From positions 868,001 to 932,000 of the forward strand of contig NZ_JAJVKV010000005.1 in NCBI RefSeq assembly GCF_024198175.1: 64,000 bases of DNA, in the 5' to 3' direction. The position numbers were made by a program, and so were the translations under genes. The stretch comes from Pyxidicoccus xibeiensis. Its GTDB lineage: Bacteria > Myxococcota > Myxococcia > Myxococcales > Myxococcaceae. Below the pieces are notes generated by a model. The model made no database searches and had not been told where the DNA came from. It saw only the letters and a list, made by a program, of their open reading frames with translations. Each line of letters begins with the position of its first letter. Within the stretch, counting starts at the first letter, position 1. Of this stretch, positions 63,377-64,000 are shown one piece after another.

Positions 63377-63844
63377 TCAGGAAGTGGAGCGCCGCCAGCG
63401 CGGACCCACTCGCGTGCGCGCCAGGGTGGTGTGACGCAGAAAGAGGCTGGGGCGCCCGCAGAACGTGCAGGCGGGAGAAGACGGCAGTGCATGCGGAGGT
63501 GGCCTCGCTGCGCTCGGCTCCGCGGTCACCTGCGTGGTGACCTGGACCGGCGAGGGTGGCACCGTCGCCTCCCAGGCCACCTCCGGGGGAGCCTGATGCG
63601 TCACTTTCCTGCGTCGCTCCCGGTACGCGGCCTGGCGCGCGGCGTGGGCATGCCGCCCGTCCCGCGTGCGCTGGTAGCGCCGCCCAGCCGCACGCACCGA
63701 CTCCGCGCGCGCCCTGCTGCCGCAGGCCCGCTCGCAGTAGCGCTGGCCCCGGTCGCACCCGGTGCACAGCTGGAACAGCCGCCGGCACTCCGGCCGACCG
63801 CACACCGCCAAACGCAGCGACTCCACGCGCAGCCTCCCGCGCAC
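63377..63844 (-). CDS. Cys-rich accessory protein of the IS21 element
   Basis: GTG 63844 (or GTG 63826) begins a 155-residue protein, 12 bases upstream of istA. CGRPECRRLFQLCTGCDRGQ and RYCERACG give a zinc-binding-like Cys cluster. RRYQRTRDGRHAHAARQAAY and RRRKVTHQAP follow; I recall this RYQ-...-VTHQ pattern in passenger proteins of IS21-type elements. A second CTFCGRPSLF lies at the C-terminus. It may bind DNA or RNA, function unknown. Confidence 0.6.
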   Translation of the reverse strand: MRGRLRVESLRLAVCGRPECRRLFQLCTGCDRGQRYCERACGSRARAESVRAAGRRYQRTRDGRHAHAARQAAYRERRRKVTHQAPPEVAWEATVPPSPVQVTTQVTAEPSAARPPPHALPSSPACTFCGRPSLFLRHTTLARTRVGPRWRRSTS

Positions 63845-64000
63845 GCCGACTTCTGGCGCCGCGCCCTGGAGTGCGCTACCCCTGCCTCACCGGCCCGCCC
63901 CTCTCGCACACCAGGGCGCGCCTCCAGGAGGGCCCTCCAGGTGTCGCTGGGGGGCCTTCCGTTTTTCAGGACGCGCGCAGCCGTGGACTCCACCGGCGCA

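Larger units (their letters stand above)
61101..63844 (-). mobile_element. IS21-family element (accessory gene, istA, istB)
   Basis: The three genes lie in one direction with tight spacing as in IS21 elements. Terminal inverted repeats were not located; the right end is probably near or beyond the window edge and the left end between 61010 and 61100. The remainder (63845-64000) shows nothing else that I can support. Confidence 0.75.

Overview
The window is high-GC DNA that reads as the chromosome of a myxobacterium (Myxococcota, suborder Cystobacterineae; a Myxococcus, Pyxidicoccus or Corallococcus relative). Family-level clues point there: lipoproteins with DAGTDAG-type linkers, a complete mevalonate operon, membrane-anchored Ser/Thr kinases with HRDVKGDN loops, a bacterial lipoxygenase, and a DUF6310/DUF5953-type pair. 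This placement is inference from gene content, since no rRNA is present.

Layout. 1-6243: an iron-uptake-like locus (HTTM membrane protein, imelysin lipoprotein, delta-60 repeat lipoprotein, FecA-like TonB receptor) around a divergent region with two Fur-like boxes. 6254-12285: a DsrE-like gene, then the mevalonate operon fni-mvaA-mvk-mvaD-pmk, which supplies IPP/DMAPP. 12436-17730: secreted and outer-membrane proteins and a phosphodiesterase plus flippase-like membrane pair. 17787-17870: tRNA-Leu(CAG). 17953-23129: the ISC iron-sulfur assembly operon, transcribed leftward as iscS-iscU-iscA-hscB-hscA-fdx. 23506-30941: SPFH coiled-coil protein, DsbD-like reductase, TapT-like tRNA modification enzyme, EamA exporter, and lipoprotein and secreted proteins. 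31003-32483: a transposase scrap followed by an unfamiliar gene of non-core type.

32813-38838: a GNAT enzyme and a duplicated Ser/Thr kinase module. Two 473-residue kinases share their upstream promoter segment. The partner gene of one copy is intact and that of the other is reduced to a 41-codon remnant beside a lipoate ligase gene. 39097-53211: secreted propeller protein, DUF4112 protein, a decayed DUF6310 toxin-like lipoprotein gene with an intact DUF5953 neighbour, GFA enzyme, FAD monooxygenase, an HxlR regulator divergent from a reductase over a perfect operator palindrome, a GH30 glycosidase with ricin-type lectin, and a lipoxygenase.

53405-64000 is a mobile and defence region. A frameshifted gene and a collagen-like protein are followed by an IS30 remnant, a single giant gene (55315-60519), an IS701 remnant and an IS21-type element (istB, istA and a Cys-rich accessory protein). 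The giant gene encodes an N-terminal PD-(D/E)XK-like nuclease region, a P-loop STAND-type NTPase and a very long C-terminal sensor-like region. It is the best candidate for a poorly described system here and resembles the Avs class of antiphage proteins in architecture.
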